Origin: Roseovarius lutimaris
GTDB taxonomy: Bacteria; Pseudomonadota; Alphaproteobacteria; Rhodobacterales; Rhodobacteraceae
Assembly: GCF_900115165.1 (NCBI RefSeq)
Contig: NZ_FOVP01000002.1
Coordinates: forward strand, 124,001-188,000
Direction: 5' to 3'
DNA length: 64,000 bases
A program made the position numbers and the translations under genes. Below the pieces are notes generated by a model. It was not told the DNA's origin. It made no database searches and worked only from the letters and a program-made list of their open reading frames with translations. Shown here piece after piece: positions 47,009 to 56,400 of the stretch. Each line of letters starts with the position of its first letter. Within the stretch, counting starts at the first letter, position 1.

Positions 47009-47974
47009 TTACGTGTGGCGGTAACGCGACGGCGCCTCACCGAATTGCGCGGCATAGGCCCGCGAAAAATGTGAGGAGCTGGCAAAGCCGGTTGCAAGCG
47101 CAACCTCGGTCAGCGACAGCGCCGAGTTGCGCAACAGGTTCTGCGCCCGCTCAAGCCGCAATATGCGGTAATAGCCCATGGTCGTATGGCCAAGTTTGTC
47201 CTGAAAAAGCCGGTTGAGTTGCCGCTTCGAGAGCCGTGCCACCTGTGCCAGATGTTCAAGGTGCAGGGGATCGGCGATATTGCCTTCCATCGCCTCGACC
47301 GCATCGAGGATGGCCGAGACATGGGTGCCCACCCTCTCGACCAGCCCTGAACGTTGCGGCCCGGTGGGCGGGCGAATCTCGGTATGCATGAACCAGTCAC
47401 TGACTTGTCGCGCAAAATCGGTGCCGTGATGCTGGGCAATCAGCGCATGCATAAGGTCCATCGGTGCGGTCCCCCCGGCGCATGTCATCCGGTCACGATC
47501 AATCACATAAAGCGTGCGTTCGATCATAAGCTGAGGCGAGATTTCGGCGAGAGCGGTGGCGTATTCCCAATGCACCGTCATCCGCCGCCCCGCCATTAGC
47601 CCGGCGCGCGCCAGAATGATCGGTCCGCCCGAGACGCCGCCCATGATCACCCCCGCCCGCGCCTGTCGCGTCAGCCACGCGGACAAGCTGCGCCCCGGAT
47701 AGCGCGCCGGATCGCCCCCTGCGATGACAAAGAGATAATCAAGCCTCAGATCATCGCGTGGCCCCGCCTCTGGCCTGATCTCTGCGGCACCGGAGCTGGC
47801 CACCGGCAGATCAGAGCCGGCGATGTTGATCACCTCGTAAAGCGTGCGGCCCGCCAACAGGTTCGCGGCGCGCCAGGGCTCTGTTGTGGCGGCATAAGAC
47901 ATAAGCGCAAAGCCCTCGATCGGCAGAATGCCGATTCGGAGCGGTTTTGTTCGGATTCGCGGGGTCTTGACCAT
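47009..47974 (-). CDS. GlxA-type AraC-family transcriptional regulator (upstream of sox operon)
   Basis: 321 residues. The N-terminal DJ-1/PfpI amidotransferase-like domain has GVSGGPIILARAGLMAG where enzymes carry a Cys, so it is a ligand-sensing rather than catalytic fold. TCAGGTAPMDLM is typical of the GbdR/CdhR group that senses glycine betaine, carnitine or related compounds. The C-terminal AraC helix-turn-helix pair is at about 220-315. It is divergent from soxB across 90 bp, so it is the likely activator of soxBDAG. Confidence 0.87.
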   Translation of the reverse strand: MVKTPRIRTKPLRIGILPIEGFALMSYAATTEPWRAANLLAGRTLYEVINIAGSDLPVASSGAAEIRPEAGPRDDLRLDYLFVIAGGDPARYPGRSLSAWLTRQARAGVIMGGVSGGPIILARAGLMAGRRMTVHWEYATALAEISPQLMIERTLYVIDRDRMTCAGGTAPMDLMHALIAQHHGTDFARQVSDWFMHTEIRPPTGPQRSGLVERVGTHVSAILDAVEAMEGNIADPLHLEHLAQVARLSKRQLNRLFQDKLGHTTMGYYRILRLERAQNLLRNSALSLTEVALATGFASSSHFSRAYAAQFGEAPSRYRHT

Positions 47975-48064
47975 ATTGGATATTTAAATGACCTTTTGAG
48001 GCAAGTCTATCCTCGGATAAACCGCGATGCTTGATCAAGAGACAGCAACAGGATTCTTTGGCTC

Positions 48065-49315
48065 ATGCGCTATTCTGCCTTGAAAATTCTCCGCGAGGGG
48101 CTGACCGGGAACAAGGGATGGAAACCTGTCTGGCGTGAGCCTGATCCAAAACCGGAGTATGACATCGTGATCATCGGCGGCGGCGGTCATGGGCTTGCAA
48201 CGGCCTATTATCTCGCCCGCGAATTCGGGATGCGCAACATTGCGGTTCTCGAAAAGGGCTGGATCGGGTCGGGCAATATCGGGCGTAACACCACGATCAT
48301 CCGTTCGAACTACATGCTGCCGGGCAATGAGCCGTTTTATGAAATGTCGCTCAAGCTCTGGGAAGGCCTTGAGCAGGATTTCAACTATAACGCCATGGTC
48401 AGCCAACGCTCGATCCTGAACCTGTTTCACAGTGATGCGCAGCGAGATGCCTTTGTGCGCCGTGCCAATGCGATGTTCCTTGCCGGTGCCGATGCCGAGC
48501 TTGCGACCACCGATCAACTCCGCGCCGAACTTCCCTTTCTTGACTACGAAAATGCGCGCTTCCCGATCAAGGGCGGCTTGTTTCAGCGGCGCGGCGGCAC
48601 GGTGCGTCATGATGCGGTGGCCTGGGGCTATGCGCGCGGCGCGGATGCGCGCGGCGTCGATATCATCCAGAACTGCGAGGTGACCGGCTTTGACATCGAG
48701 AACGGCAAATGCCGTGGTGTCCAGACGTCGCGCGGCGCCATTCGGGCGCGCAAGGTGGCGGTCTGCGTTGCCGGCTCTTCGGGTCGGGTGATGGCGCAGG
48801 CGGGCATGCGCCTGCCGATCGAAAGCCATGTTCTTCAGGCGTTTGTCACCGAGGGCCTGAAACCGGTCTTGCCCGGCGTGATCACCTTTGGTGCCGGCCA
48901 TTTCTACGTCAGCCAGTCTGACAAAGGCGGTCTGGTGTTCGGCGGCGATATCGACGGCTATAATTCTTACGCGCAACGCGGCAACCTGCCGGTGGTCGAA
49001 GACGTCGCCGAAGGCGGCATGGCGATCATGCCGATGATCGGGCGCGCCCGCCTGCTGCGAAGCTGGGGCGGCATCATGGATATGTCGATGGACGGCTCTC
49101 CCTTCATCGACAAGACCGATATCGACGGGCTCTATTTCAACGGTGGCTGGTGCTATGGCGGGTTCAAGGCGACGCCCGCCAGCGGCATGTGCTACGCGCA
49201 TCTTCTGGCCAGGGACACTCCGCATCCGGTCGCCACGCAAATGCGGCTTGATCGTTTCAAGCGCGGCAACCTGATCGACGAAAAAGGTCAGGGCAACCAG
49301 CCCAACCTGCATTGA
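48065..49315 (+). CDS. soxB: sarcosine oxidase-type subunit beta
   Basis: 416 residues, FAD-dependent DAO fold with the dinucleotide motif VIIGGGGHGLATAYYLA near residue 36. GGTVRHDAVAWGYA (His182) corresponds to the region where the characterised heterotetrameric enzyme carries covalent FMN. It is the catalytic subunit that oxidises an N-methylated amino acid such as sarcosine. It is the first gene of soxBDAG, with 70 bp before soxD. Subunit identity is secure; the substrate is less so, given the unusual SoxD. Confidence 0.92.
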   Translation: MRYSALKILREGLTGNKGWKPVWREPDPKPEYDIVIIGGGGHGLATAYYLAREFGMRNIAVLEKGWIGSGNIGRNTTIIRSNYMLPGNEPFYEMSLKLWEGLEQDFNYNAMVSQRSILNLFHSDAQRDAFVRRANAMFLAGADAELATTDQLRAELPFLDYENARFPIKGGLFQRRGGTVRHDAVAWGYARGADARGVDIIQNCEVTGFDIENGKCRGVQTSRGAIRARKVAVCVAGSSGRVMAQAGMRLPIESHVLQAFVTEGLKPVLPGVITFGAGHFYVSQSDKGGLVFGGDIDGYNSYAQRGNLPVVEDVAEGGMAIMPMIGRARLLRSWGGIMDMSMDGSPFIDKTDIDGLYFNGGWCYGGFKATPASGMCYAHLLARDTPHPVATQMRLDRFKRGNLIDEKGQGNQPNLH

Positions 49316-49331
49316 GGGCTGCGCATATGAC

Positions 49332-49354
49332 CTTTCATCTTTCCAAAAATACTC
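49332..49354 (+). repeat. short intergenic repeat, CTTTCATCTTTCCAAAAATACTC (copy 2)
   Basis: Lies in the gap between soxB and soxD. It shares the CTT-rich stretch and AAAAATACTC with the copy at 39534-39555 and, inverted, with 54311-54332. Confidence 0.45.
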
Positions 49355-49385
49355 AAATCCGACCGCTGACAAAGGGCACGGACGC

Positions 49386-49673
49386 ATGATTATCAATCAC
49401 CCTCTTCTTGGCCCCCGTGATGCCGCTGAATTCGTCTATCTCGGCGATGCCGCCCTGATTGAGCGGCCCGACTGGCAGGCCAGCGATGCCGCCGAGGCCT
49501 TCCATGAATACGGATATCTGCGCGACAATCCGGCGGGCAAGCATGCCGAGCTTTGGTATCACGAACAGGGCGACCGCTCCTGGCTCGTGGTGACCCGCGA
49601 TACAGTCACGCATGAGATTACGTCTGTCGAGATGGCCCGCGATGTGGCCCGGGCCAGGGGGCGCAGCAAATGA
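49386..49673 (+). CDS. soxD: sarcosine oxidase-type subunit delta, zinc-site cysteines absent
   Basis: 95 residues. GPRDAAEFVYLGDA near the start and HAELWYHEQGDRSWLVVTRDTVTHEI later follow the SoxD pattern. Known SoxD binds zinc through three Cys and one His (CPxCG at the N-terminus, then H and C). Here the whole protein has no Cys: the N-terminal pair reads H5 and L8, the conserved His59 remains and the last Cys is D63. So zinc binding of the known kind is unlikely. It overlaps soxA by 4 nt. Confidence 0.85.
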   Translation: MIINHPLLGPRDAAEFVYLGDAALIERPDWQASDAAEAFHEYGYLRDNPAGKHAELWYHEQGDRSWLVVTRDTVTHEITSVEMARDVARARGRSK

Positions 49674-52618
49674 GCCAGGTCAACCGGATCAGCGGCGGCC
49701 AGATCGACCGTTCGCAAGAGTTCAAATTTACCTTCAACGGCAAAGAGATGCGCGGCCATCCCGGCGATACGCTGGCCTCGGCGCTTTTGGCCAATGCTCA
49801 GCGTCTTGTCGGGCGCTCGTTCAAATACCACCGCCCGCGCGGGATTTTTACCGCTGGGTCAGAAGAGCCCAACGCGCTGGTCGAGCTGCGCAGCGGCGCG
49901 CATCTCGAACCCAACACACGCGCCACGGTGACCGAGCTGTTTGACGGGCTGCACGCCAAGAGCCAGAACCATCGCGGCTCTCTGGACTACGATCTGATGG
50001 CGGTGACGGATCTTTTGTCGCCGTTTCTCTCGGCGGGGTTTTATTACAAGACCTTCATGTGGCCGCGTGCCTTCTGGGAAAAGCTCTACGAGCCGATCAT
50101 CCGCAAATCGGCAGGTCTCGGAAGCCTGTCGATGCGCGAAGATCCCGACATCTATGACAAGGGCTATCTGCATTGCGATCTGCTTGTGATCGGGGCCGGG
50201 CCGACGGGCCTTATGGCGGCGCTCACGGCGGGGCGTGCGGGCGCGAGGGTCATTCTGGCGGATGAGGATTTCACTCTTGGCGGGCGGCTCAACTCTGAGA
50301 CGCTTGAGGTGGGCGGCATGCCAGGTGCCGGTTGGGCCAAAGAGGCGCTGGTCGAACTGGCCGCGATGGACAATGTGCGCTTGATGTCGCGCACCACAGT
50401 TTACGGTGCCTATGATCATGGCGTTTATGGCGCGCTTGAGCGGTGCACTGATCATCTGGCAAGCTCGGGCGGCAAGCCGCGCCAGATCCTCTGGCGGGTG
50501 ACGTCAAAGCGCGCGGTTCTGGCAGCGGGGGCGACCGAACGCCCGATTGCTTTTGGCAACAATGACCGCCCCGGCGTGATGCTGGCCGGCTCGGTGCGCT
50601 CTTACGCCAACCGTTATGGCGTGACACCCGGCCAGAAGGTTGCGGTGTTTACCAACAATGATGACGGCTGGCGCACGGCGGCCGATCTTGTGGCCAAGGG
50701 CGTGCATGTGCCCGCCATTATTGATGTGCGCGATGCGCCTGCGGTCTGTGACGTGCCCGGCGCGCGCCATATCCGCAAGGCTGGCGTGGTCGATACGGTC
50801 GGGCGCAAGGGGTTGAAATCCATCACCCTGACCGATGGTCAGATGATCCCGTTGGATTGTCTGGCGGTTTCTGGCGGCTGGAATCCGAATGTGCACCTGA
50901 CCTGTCACCAACGCGGGCGGCCCGAGTGGCGCGATGAGATCTCGGCCTTTGTGCCGGGGCGTGATCTTCCACCGGGGATGGCGGTTGCGGGCGCCGCGAA
51001 TGGCGCGATGACGCTGGCCGCCGCCCTGGCCGAGGGCCAAACCGTGGCAAATGCCCAGATCGAGGCGCTTGGGTATAAACCCGGCAAAGCCGATCTGCCC
51101 CGCGCCGAGGACGAGCCGCGCGATTGCGTGCCCTATTGGCACGTGCGCGAAAGCACCAAGCGCGGCTGGCTTGATCTTCAGAACGATGTGACGGTCAAGG
51201 ACGTCAAGCAGTCGCACCGCGAAGGCTTTCGCTCGGTCGAGCATCTCAAGCGCTATACCACGCTTGGCATGGCAACCGATCAGGGCAAGACCGCGAATAT
51301 CCCGGCGCTTGCAATCATGGCGGAATGCACCGGCAAGACGATCCCCGAAACCGGCACCACGATTTTCCGCCCGCCCTATACGCCGGTGCCGATTGGCGCG
51401 CTTGGCGGGCGCTCGCGCGGTCGGGATTTTCGGCCCTACCGTCTGACGCCAAGCCATAACTGGGCCAAGGAAAACGGTGCGACCTTTGTCGAGGTTGGCA
51501 ATTGGCTTCGGGCGCAATGGTTTGCGCGGCCCGGTGAAAAGGGCTGGCGCGATTCAGTGGATCGCGAGGTTCTGGCGACCCGCAAGTCGGTCGGTATTTG
51601 CGATGTGACCACGCTTGGCAAGATTGATGTGCAGGGGCGCGATGCGGCGGCCTTTCTCAACAAGGTCTATGCCAATGGCTTTGCCAAGCTGGCCGTAGGC
51701 CGGGTGCGCTATGGGTTGATGCTGCGCGAGGATGGGATTGCCTATGACGATGGCACCACGGCGCGGATGTCGGAGAACCACTTTGTGATGACCACCACCA
51801 CCGCCAATGCGGTTCTGGTGTTCCGGCGGCTTGAGTTTGCGCGCCAGTGTCTCTGGCCGGATATGGATGTGCATCTTATCTCGACCACCGATGGCTGGGC
51901 GCAGTTCGCCGTTGCCGGGCCCAATGCGCGCAATCTTTTGCGCAAGGTGGTGGACGAGGCGCATGACCTCTCGAACGAGGCGTTTCCCTTCATGGCCTGC
52001 GGCGAGGTGACGGTTTGCAATGGCACCCCGGCGCGGCTTTTCCGGATCTCGTTCTCGGGCGAGCTTGCCTATGAGGTGGCGGTGCCCGCGCGTTATGGCA
52101 ATGCGATGATGGATGTGCTGATCGAGGCCGGGCGCGAGTTTGACGCTTGTCCTTATGGCACCGAGGCTCTTGGCGTGATGCGGATTGAAAAAGGTCACGC
52201 GGCGGGCAATGAGCTTAACGGTCAGACGACCGCGCATAATCTTGGCATGGGCCGGATGGTCAGCCAGACCAAAGAGTGCATCGGCAACGTGTTGTCGCAG
52301 CGCCCTGAAATGCTGCTTGAGGATGCCGTGAAACTGGTCGGGTTGCGCCCGGTTGATCGTGATCGCGGGCTGATTGCCGGGTCGCATTTCATCAACAAGG
52401 GCGATGCGGCGACCATGGACAACGATCAGGGCTGGATGTCTTCGGTGGCCTATTCGCCCAGCCTTGGCCATTCTGTCGGGCTTGGCTTTATCAAGCGCGG
52501 CGATGCCCGCATGGGCGAAATCCTGCGCGCCGTCAGCCCGGTCCACGGCACCGAAATGGAGGTCGAGATCGTCTCGGCACATTTCATTGATCCCGAAGGA
52601 GAGCGTCTGCGTGCCTGA
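49670..52618 (+). CDS. soxA: sarcosine oxidase-type subunit alpha
   Basis: 982 residues, full length. A ferredoxin-like N-terminal region (HPGDTLASALLANAQRLVG, FKYHRPRGIF) is followed by an NAD-binding pyridine-nucleotide-disulfide oxidoreductase domain (VIGAGPTGLMAA near 173). The C-terminal third is an aminomethyltransferase (GcvT-like) domain that takes formaldehyde onto tetrahydrofolate. In the complex it links demethylation to one-carbon metabolism. It starts within the soxD stop and overlaps soxG by 8 nt. Confidence 0.95.
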   Translation: MSQVNRISGGQIDRSQEFKFTFNGKEMRGHPGDTLASALLANAQRLVGRSFKYHRPRGIFTAGSEEPNALVELRSGAHLEPNTRATVTELFDGLHAKSQNHRGSLDYDLMAVTDLLSPFLSAGFYYKTFMWPRAFWEKLYEPIIRKSAGLGSLSMREDPDIYDKGYLHCDLLVIGAGPTGLMAALTAGRAGARVILADEDFTLGGRLNSETLEVGGMPGAGWAKEALVELAAMDNVRLMSRTTVYGAYDHGVYGALERCTDHLASSGGKPRQILWRVTSKRAVLAAGATERPIAFGNNDRPGVMLAGSVRSYANRYGVTPGQKVAVFTNNDDGWRTAADLVAKGVHVPAIIDVRDAPAVCDVPGARHIRKAGVVDTVGRKGLKSITLTDGQMIPLDCLAVSGGWNPNVHLTCHQRGRPEWRDEISAFVPGRDLPPGMAVAGAANGAMTLAAALAEGQTVANAQIEALGYKPGKADLPRAEDEPRDCVPYWHVRESTKRGWLDLQNDVTVKDVKQSHREGFRSVEHLKRYTTLGMATDQGKTANIPALAIMAECTGKTIPETGTTIFRPPYTPVPIGALGGRSRGRDFRPYRLTPSHNWAKENGATFVEVGNWLRAQWFARPGEKGWRDSVDREVLATRKSVGICDVTTLGKIDVQGRDAAAFLNKVYANGFAKLAVGRVRYGLMLREDGIAYDDGTTARMSENHFVMTTTTANAVLVFRRLEFARQCLWPDMDVHLISTTDGWAQFAVAGPNARNLLRKVVDEAHDLSNEAFPFMACGEVTVCNGTPARLFRISFSGELAYEVAVPARYGNAMMDVLIEAGREFDACPYGTEALGVMRIEKGHAAGNELNGQTTAHNLGMGRMVSQTKECIGNVLSQRPEMLLEDAVKLVGLRPVDRDRGLIAGSHFINKGDAATMDNDQGWMSSVAYSPSLGHSVGLGFIKRGDARMGEILRAVSPVHGTEMEVEIVSAHFIDPEGERLRA

Positions 52619-53177
52619 ATATAGCCTGACCCCCGCCGCCCCGCTTGCGGGCACCGATATCACCATCGTGGACACCCATCTTGCGGCGCCCGTCGATCTT
52701 GCGATTGTGTCGGTTGCCCTGCCGCTTGGGGCAGAGAAAGCCGCGCAAAAAGCGATCAAGACGGCCTATGGCGTGGCCCTGCCCGAGGTCGGCAAATCGA
52801 GCCTTGCTATGGATGGCGCCCGGATTGTGCGTCTGGGCAGTGATTTGGCCTTCGTGATCTTCACCCATCCCACGCCCGACGCGGAACCTGCGGTGGCCGC
52901 GCGCCTCAAGGGGGCGGTCTATACCACCGATCAGACCGATGTCTGGACCGCGCTTGACCTTTCGGGGCCGAACGCGCGCGCCGCGTTGGAGCGGATTTGC
53001 CCGATTGACCTGCATCCCGACGCCTTTGTGATCGGGGACGCGGCGCGCACCATGATGGAGCATCTCGGCACGCTTATCATCCGTACCGGCGATGATAGCT
53101 ATCGCCTGATGTCGGGCAGTTCTTCGGCGGGCTCGTTCCTGCATGCGATTGAAACCTCGCTGAGCAATATTGCCTGA
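52611..53177 (+). CDS. soxG: sarcosine oxidase-type subunit gamma
   Basis: 188 residues from a GTG start with AAGGAG 9 nt upstream, inside the end of soxA. The LDLSGPNARAALERICPIDLHPDAF and YRLMSGSSSAGSFLHAI segments place it in the SoxG/GcvT-like family. It completes the BDAG heterotetramer. It is the last gene of the operon; the second AraC-type regulator begins 46 nt later on the same strand and may be co-transcribed. Confidence 0.92.
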   Translation: MPEYSLTPAAPLAGTDITIVDTHLAAPVDLAIVSVALPLGAEKAAQKAIKTAYGVALPEVGKSSLAMDGARIVRLGSDLAFVIFTHPTPDAEPAVAARLKGAVYTTDQTDVWTALDLSGPNARAALERICPIDLHPDAFVIGDAARTMMEHLGTLIIRTGDDSYRLMSGSSSAGSFLHAIETSLSNIA

Positions 53178-53223
53178 CGGGGCGCAGGCCTAATGACAGG
53201 CAAGACGGAAGAGGACCATACCC

Positions 53224-54216
53224 ATGTACCTTGAAACACTCGCACCTGATCGCCCCGGCGCGGCCGCGCCGACCCATGCACGGCGGAGCCTGTCGGGTGA
53301 TTTTCTGTTTGTGTCCCAGGGCCGGGAGATGAGGTTTGCCGCCGAGGCCTGTATTGACGTGTTGCGCTCTGCCAACCGGCTTTTGGGGCGTGACAGTTAT
53401 CGCTGGGATCATGTCTGCGGTGCGCGTGGCCTTGCCCAAATTGATGGCTGTGGGCCGGAGCAGACGCTTGTGCTTGTGGGCGGGATCGAGACGGCGTGGC
53501 GACCGGTCGCCAATGATCTTGCCGATTTGCGCCGCGCCATTCGCAATGCCGCGCGGCTTTGCCTTGTGGGTTCTGCCGTATTTGTACCGCTTGCCGCAGG
53601 CGTTCTGGGCGCGCGGCAATTGGCGGTGCATCCCGATTTTCACGCCGGGGTGCAGGAAACAAGCCGCCGGATCGAGTTCAGCGATCAGACCACCTGTCAT
53701 CACAAGGCCCTGAGCAGCGCCGTCAGCCCGGCCGCCGCGGTGCGGATGATGGTAGAGCTTGTCGGTGCGCGCGATGGGGAGTTTATCCGCGCCAGCCTGT
53801 CGCGCTATCTGGGTCTGAGTGAGCCGGGGGGCGAGGCGGCGCCGGGCGAGCATCTGCGCTATCTTCGCCTTGCGCAGGGGGATGCCACGCTTAACGCCGC
53901 GCTTCAGATCATGCTTGAGCATCTTGAGGATACGCTGAGTGTGGGTCAGATCGCCGATCTGCTCGGGGTGAGTGCGCGCAAGCTTGAACGCGGGTTTCGC
54001 GACCATTTGCGCCAGACGCCGTTGAACGTTTACCGCGATCTGCGGCTTGATCGGGCGCGTCGGCTGCTGGGGCAAACGGCCCTGTCGATGAATGAAGTTT
54101 CGGTGGCCTGTGGCTTTTCCAATGTCACGTTGATGAAGAAGTGGTTTATCCTGAAATACGGCGAGGTCCCCGAAGACGTGCGCCAGCAGGCCTTTGGCGC
54201 GACACAATTCGCCTGA
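53224..54216 (+). CDS. second GlxA-type AraC-family regulator, degenerate sensor domain
   Basis: 330 residues. The C-terminal AraC domain is well kept (LGVSARKLERGFRDHLRQTPLNVYRDLRLDRARRLL, then ACGFSNVTLMKKWF). The N-terminal amidotransferase-like domain is recognisable but eroded: the elbow reads LCLVGSAVFVPLAAGVLG, without a Cys, and the following strands diverge. It probably regulates sox genes or a related methylamine/betaine pathway. It lies directly after soxG, so an autoregulatory loop is possible. Confidence 0.85.
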   Translation: MYLETLAPDRPGAAAPTHARRSLSGDFLFVSQGREMRFAAEACIDVLRSANRLLGRDSYRWDHVCGARGLAQIDGCGPEQTLVLVGGIETAWRPVANDLADLRRAIRNAARLCLVGSAVFVPLAAGVLGARQLAVHPDFHAGVQETSRRIEFSDQTTCHHKALSSAVSPAAAVRMMVELVGARDGEFIRASLSRYLGLSEPGGEAAPGEHLRYLRLAQGDATLNAALQIMLEHLEDTLSVGQIADLLGVSARKLERGFRDHLRQTPLNVYRDLRLDRARRLLGQTALSMNEVSVACGFSNVTLMKKWFILKYGEVPEDVRQQAFGATQFA

Positions 54217-54232
54217 GCGTTCGGGGTGAAAT

Positions 54233-54281
54233 GCCCCTTTGAGGGCGCTCCCACCCGCCCACCCCGCGCCCTCAAAGGGGC
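54233..54281. repeat. 16-bp perfect inverted repeat
   Basis: GCCCCTTTGAGGGCGC (54233-54248) and GCGCCCTCAAAGGGGC (54266-54281) with a C-rich 17-base loop, 17 bases after the regulator stop. No T-run follows, so it is not a classical terminator. It could be an mRNA-stabilising hairpin, a Rho-assisted terminator or part of a repeated element. Confidence 0.65.
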
Positions 54282-54310
54282 AGGATGGGTTGGGGTGGAT
54301 GCGTGGTGAT

Positions 54311-54332
54311 GAGTATTTGTTCCAAGAAGAAG
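54311..54332 (-). repeat. short intergenic repeat, inverted copy (copy 3)
   Basis: On the minus strand it reads CTTCTTCTTGGAACAAATACTC, nearly the same as the copy at 39534-39555. It lies between the second regulator and the desaturase. Confidence 0.5.
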
Positions 54333-54387
54333 CCAGGGGGATATCTATCGTCTGGTTTGCGGGCGGGGCTTGGCATAGGGTTGAGGC

Positions 54388-55275
54388 ATGGATCACAAGG
54401 CTTTTGTCTCGGCTTTGCCGCGCGACACGCTGGCGGCGTTGAATGATACTGAAGATGCGGCCGGGCTCTGGCACCTTGCCGGGCATATGGCCGTGATTTT
54501 CGGGTTTGGTCTATGGATCGCGCAGGGCTGGATGTTGTGGCAGCTGGCGCTGGTGGGGCAGGGGATCGCGATCTGTTTTTTGTTCACGCTGGAACATGAG
54601 GCCACCCATAAGACGCCGTTTCGCTCCGCTTGGTTGAATGAATGGGTGGGGCGGATTGCGGGATTTTTGATCGTTCAGCCATTTGAGTGGTTCCGGTATT
54701 TTCATCTCGCGCATCATAGGTACACCAATATGCCCGGCAAGGACCCTGAGCTTGTGTCAGGGGCCAAGCCGGAAACGCGCCTGGCTTATGTGGTGCATGT
54801 TTCGGGGCTGCCGTTCTGGGCGGGGATGATCCGGCAGGTAATCGGCAATGCGATGGGGCGCAATCCGGGGGCGTATGTACCGCACCGGGCGCGGGTCCGT
54901 GTCAGGCGTGAGGCGCGTGTCATGCTGATGCTTTACGGGCTTGCGGGGCTTAGTCTTTTGATGACGCCGGTTTTGGTCTGGATCTGGCTGTTGCCCTGTC
55001 TTTTGGGGCAGCCGTTTTTGCGGCTTTATCTGTTGGCCGCACATGGCCGCTGTGCCTTTGTGGCCAATATGTTCGAGAACACGCGCAGCACCTATACCAA
55101 CCGGATTGTGCGGTTTCTGGCCTGGAACATGCCCTATCATGTCGAGCATCACACCCTGCCGCAGGTGCCGTTTCACAAGTTGCCGATGCTGCATACGCAT
55201 ATGCGCGATCATCTTGAGATCACCGCCCGAGGCTATGGCGAATTCAGCGCGGACTATGCCAGTCACTTGCGCTAA
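54388..55275 (+). CDS. membrane fatty-acid desaturase family protein
   Basis: 295 residues with about four membrane helices and the three histidine boxes of di-iron membrane desaturases: HEATH (H70, H74), HLAHH (106-110) and HVEHH (251-255). The family includes acyl-lipid desaturases and related hydroxylases, so the precise substrate is open. It probably acts on membrane lipids at the inner membrane. A GAGG site precedes the ATG. No functional link to the sox operon upstream is evident. Confidence 0.85.
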   Translation: MDHKAFVSALPRDTLAALNDTEDAAGLWHLAGHMAVIFGFGLWIAQGWMLWQLALVGQGIAICFLFTLEHEATHKTPFRSAWLNEWVGRIAGFLIVQPFEWFRYFHLAHHRYTNMPGKDPELVSGAKPETRLAYVVHVSGLPFWAGMIRQVIGNAMGRNPGAYVPHRARVRVRREARVMLMLYGLAGLSLLMTPVLVWIWLLPCLLGQPFLRLYLLAAHGRCAFVANMFENTRSTYTNRIVRFLAWNMPYHVEHHTLPQVPFHKLPMLHTHMRDHLEITARGYGEFSADYASHLR

Positions 55276-55326
55276 AGGCCCAGCCGGGGTAACCCGCCTT
55301 TGACCCGCATTATCTGGACAAAACCG

Positions 55327-56400
55327 ATGGACGATCTCAGAGACAAATATATCACCCTGATTGCCAATGCCGCCGACGAGGCCCGGCTAGAGGATCTGCG
55401 TGTGCAGGCCGTGGGCAAAAAGGGCGAGATCAGCCTTCAGATGCGAGAGCTTGGCAAGATGAGCGCGGAGGAACGGCAAGTGGCCGGGCCCAAGCTTAAC
55501 GCGCTCAAGGATGAGATCAACAGCGCGCTGGCGGCGAAAAAGCAGGGGCTTGCCGATGCCGCGCTTGATGAACGTCTGCGCGCCGAATGGATGGATGTCA
55601 CGCTTCCGGCGCGGCATCGCCGGGTTGGCACGATCCATCCGGTCAGTCAGGTCACCGAAGAGGTCACCGCGATTTTCGCCGATATGGGTTTTGCCGTGGC
55701 CGAGGGGCCGCAGATCGAAAGTGACTGGTTCAATTTCGATGCGCTGAATATTCCCGGCCATCATCCGGCGCGTGCCGAGATGGATACGTTTTACACCCAT
55801 CGTGCGCCCGGCGAAGATCGCCCGCCGCATGTGTTGCGCACCCATACAAGCCCGGTTCAGATTCGTACCATGCAGGCGCAGGGCGCGCCCTTGCGGATCA
55901 TCGCGCCGGGCCGTGTTTATCGCGCCGATTACGATCAGACCCATACGCCGATGTTTCATCAGATCGAGGGTCTGGCGATCGACAAAGACATTAGTATGGC
56001 CAACCTCAAGTGGGTGCTGGAAGAGTTCGTGAAGGCGTTCTTCGAGGTCGACGATGTCGAGCTGCGCTTTCGCGCCTCGCATTTTCCGTTCACCGAACCC
56101 TCGGCCGAGGTCGATATCCGTTGCTCGTGGGAGGGTGGCACGCTCAAGGTGGGCGAGGGCGATGATTGGCTTGAGATCTTGGGGAGCGGGATGGTGCATC
56201 CCAAGGTTCTTGAGGCCGGTAAAATCGACCCCAATGAATGGCAGGGCTTTGCCTTTGGCATGGGGATCGACCGGATCGCGATGCTGAAATACGGCATCCC
56301 GGATTTGCGGGCGTTCTTTGATTCAGATTTGCGGTGGTTGCGGCATTACGGGTTCGCGTCGCTGGACGTGCCGACGTTGCATGGTGGCCTTAGCCGGTAA
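55327..56400 (+). CDS. pheS: phenylalanyl-tRNA synthetase alpha subunit
   Basis: 357 residues from the MDDLRDKYI start; an earlier in-frame TTG was rejected. The N-terminal coiled coil is followed by the class II catalytic core: [30 protein letters not shown] (motif 2) and [15 protein letters not shown] (motif 3). It charges tRNA-Phe together with PheT. pheT is not the next gene here; a small membrane protein starts in its stop codon (TAATG). Confidence 0.97.
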   Translation: MDDLRDKYITLIANAADEARLEDLRVQAVGKKGEISLQMRELGKMSAEERQVAGPKLNALKDEINSALAAKKQGLADAALDERLRAEWMDVTLPARHRRVGTIHPVSQVTEEVTAIFADMGFAVAEGPQIESDWFNFDALNIPGHHPARAEMDTFYTHRAPGEDRPPHVLRTHTSPVQIRTMQAQGAPLRIIAPGRVYRADYDQTHTPMFHQIEGLAIDKDISMANLKWVLEEFVKAFFEVDDVELRFRASHFPFTEPSAEVDIRCSWEGGTLKVGEGDDWLEILGSGMVHPKVLEAGKIDPNEWQGFAFGMGIDRIAMLKYGIPDLRAFFDSDLRWLRHYGFASLDVPTLHGGLSR

